A stretch of 50,865 nt of DNA from the NCBI GenBank assembly GCA_019456165.1, contig VRUJ01000031.1, positions 1-50,865 of the forward strand. Reading direction: 5' to 3'. The notes beneath the pieces were generated by a model. It made no database searches. It had not been told where the DNA came from and saw nothing but the letters and a program-made list of their open reading frames with translations. A program made the position numbers and the translations under genes. Shown piece after piece: positions 50,805-50,865 of this stretch. This stretch comes from Chloroflexota bacterium. GTDB taxonomy: Bacteria > Chloroflexota > Anaerolineae > Anaerolineales > UBA11579. The number at the start of each line of letters is the position of its first letter. Positions within the stretch are counted from its first letter, which is position 1.

Positions 50805-50865
50805 CATTGTTTCTGTAATTTCCAAAAAAAGATAGGTCAGGTATCCTTTTAGTGATAAAGCTAGA

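Overview
This window reads like a chromosomal contig from an uncultured bacterium of the Chloroflexota, most likely Anaerolineae-like. That placement is my inference, from the mix of protein families (fused NuoCD, CAP/LysM surface proteins, multi-PAS kinases, CoxD/CoxE-like MoxR-VWA pair, VKOR/DsbA relay) and the many dispersed intergenic repeats; there is no rRNA or marker gene to confirm it. The one tRNA is tRNA-Val(CAC). Gene density is high, and intergenic spaces are filled with repeat families (a 128-bp tandem array, CCCTCACCC-type elements, a MITE pair, IS30-like ends).

Layout. 1-8.4 kb: an iron-sulfur-rich block on the minus strand (M20 amidohydrolase, RicT/PSP1 protein, cysteine-free Mrp ATPase with a small Cys-rich partner, complex I subunits NuoI, NuoCD and NuoB, IscX), read divergently from a SufR-like regulator. 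8.5-11.4 kb: two CAP-domain surface proteins, the first apparently fused through a membrane segment to an APH-type kinase and broken by a frameshift. 11.6-13.9 kb: an IS30-like end joined to a 5'-truncated multi-PAS histidine kinase. 14-16.6 kb: AzlCD amino acid exporter, luciferase-like oxidoreductase, nitroreductase. 16.8-19.1 kb: an AT-rich lone gene, a DEDDh exonuclease with a long unidentified helical C-terminal part. 19.4-29.0 kb: a minus-strand mercury-resistance operon. 29.3-33.1 kb: MoxR ATPase, VWA protein, zinc-ribbon protein between two MITE copies. 33.3-38 kb: two-component pair, PP2C phosphatase, VOC protein. 39-43.8 kb: tRNA-Val, a nucleotidyltransferase pair, small membrane proteins, DsrE-family and lipoprotein genes. 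44-50.8 kb: DsbA-like plus VKOR pair, a second DsrE protein, a FHA-GGDEF-EAL protein and a truncated glycosyltransferase.

The most striking signal is three genes in which an in-frame TGA replaces a redox-active or family-conserved cysteine: a MerA-like flavoprotein disulfide reductase (TGA at 20663-20665), a DsbA-like thioredoxin-fold protein (44294-44296) and a DsrE-family protein (47029-47031). In each, the reading frame and family homology resume directly after the TGA, a good ribosome binding site precedes the full-length start, and a possible SECIS-like hairpin follows. TGA is a normal stop elsewhere here (AzlC, IscX, the exonuclease), so selenocysteine is the best explanation.

The first of these is the last gene of an extended mer operon: a MerR-type promoter with a 19-bp spacer and perfect dyad, a decayed merR, merA, a MerP-like protein, a MerT remnant, a P1B ATPase with YPC instead of CPC, another metallochaperone, two thioredoxin-fold proteins, CcdA, a MerE-thioredoxin fusion, an unknown membrane-anchored protein and the seleno-flavoenzyme. 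I infer a mercury (or soft-metal) detoxification system coupled to an extracytoplasmic thiol/selenol redox relay. This is the best candidate for an undescribed system in the window.
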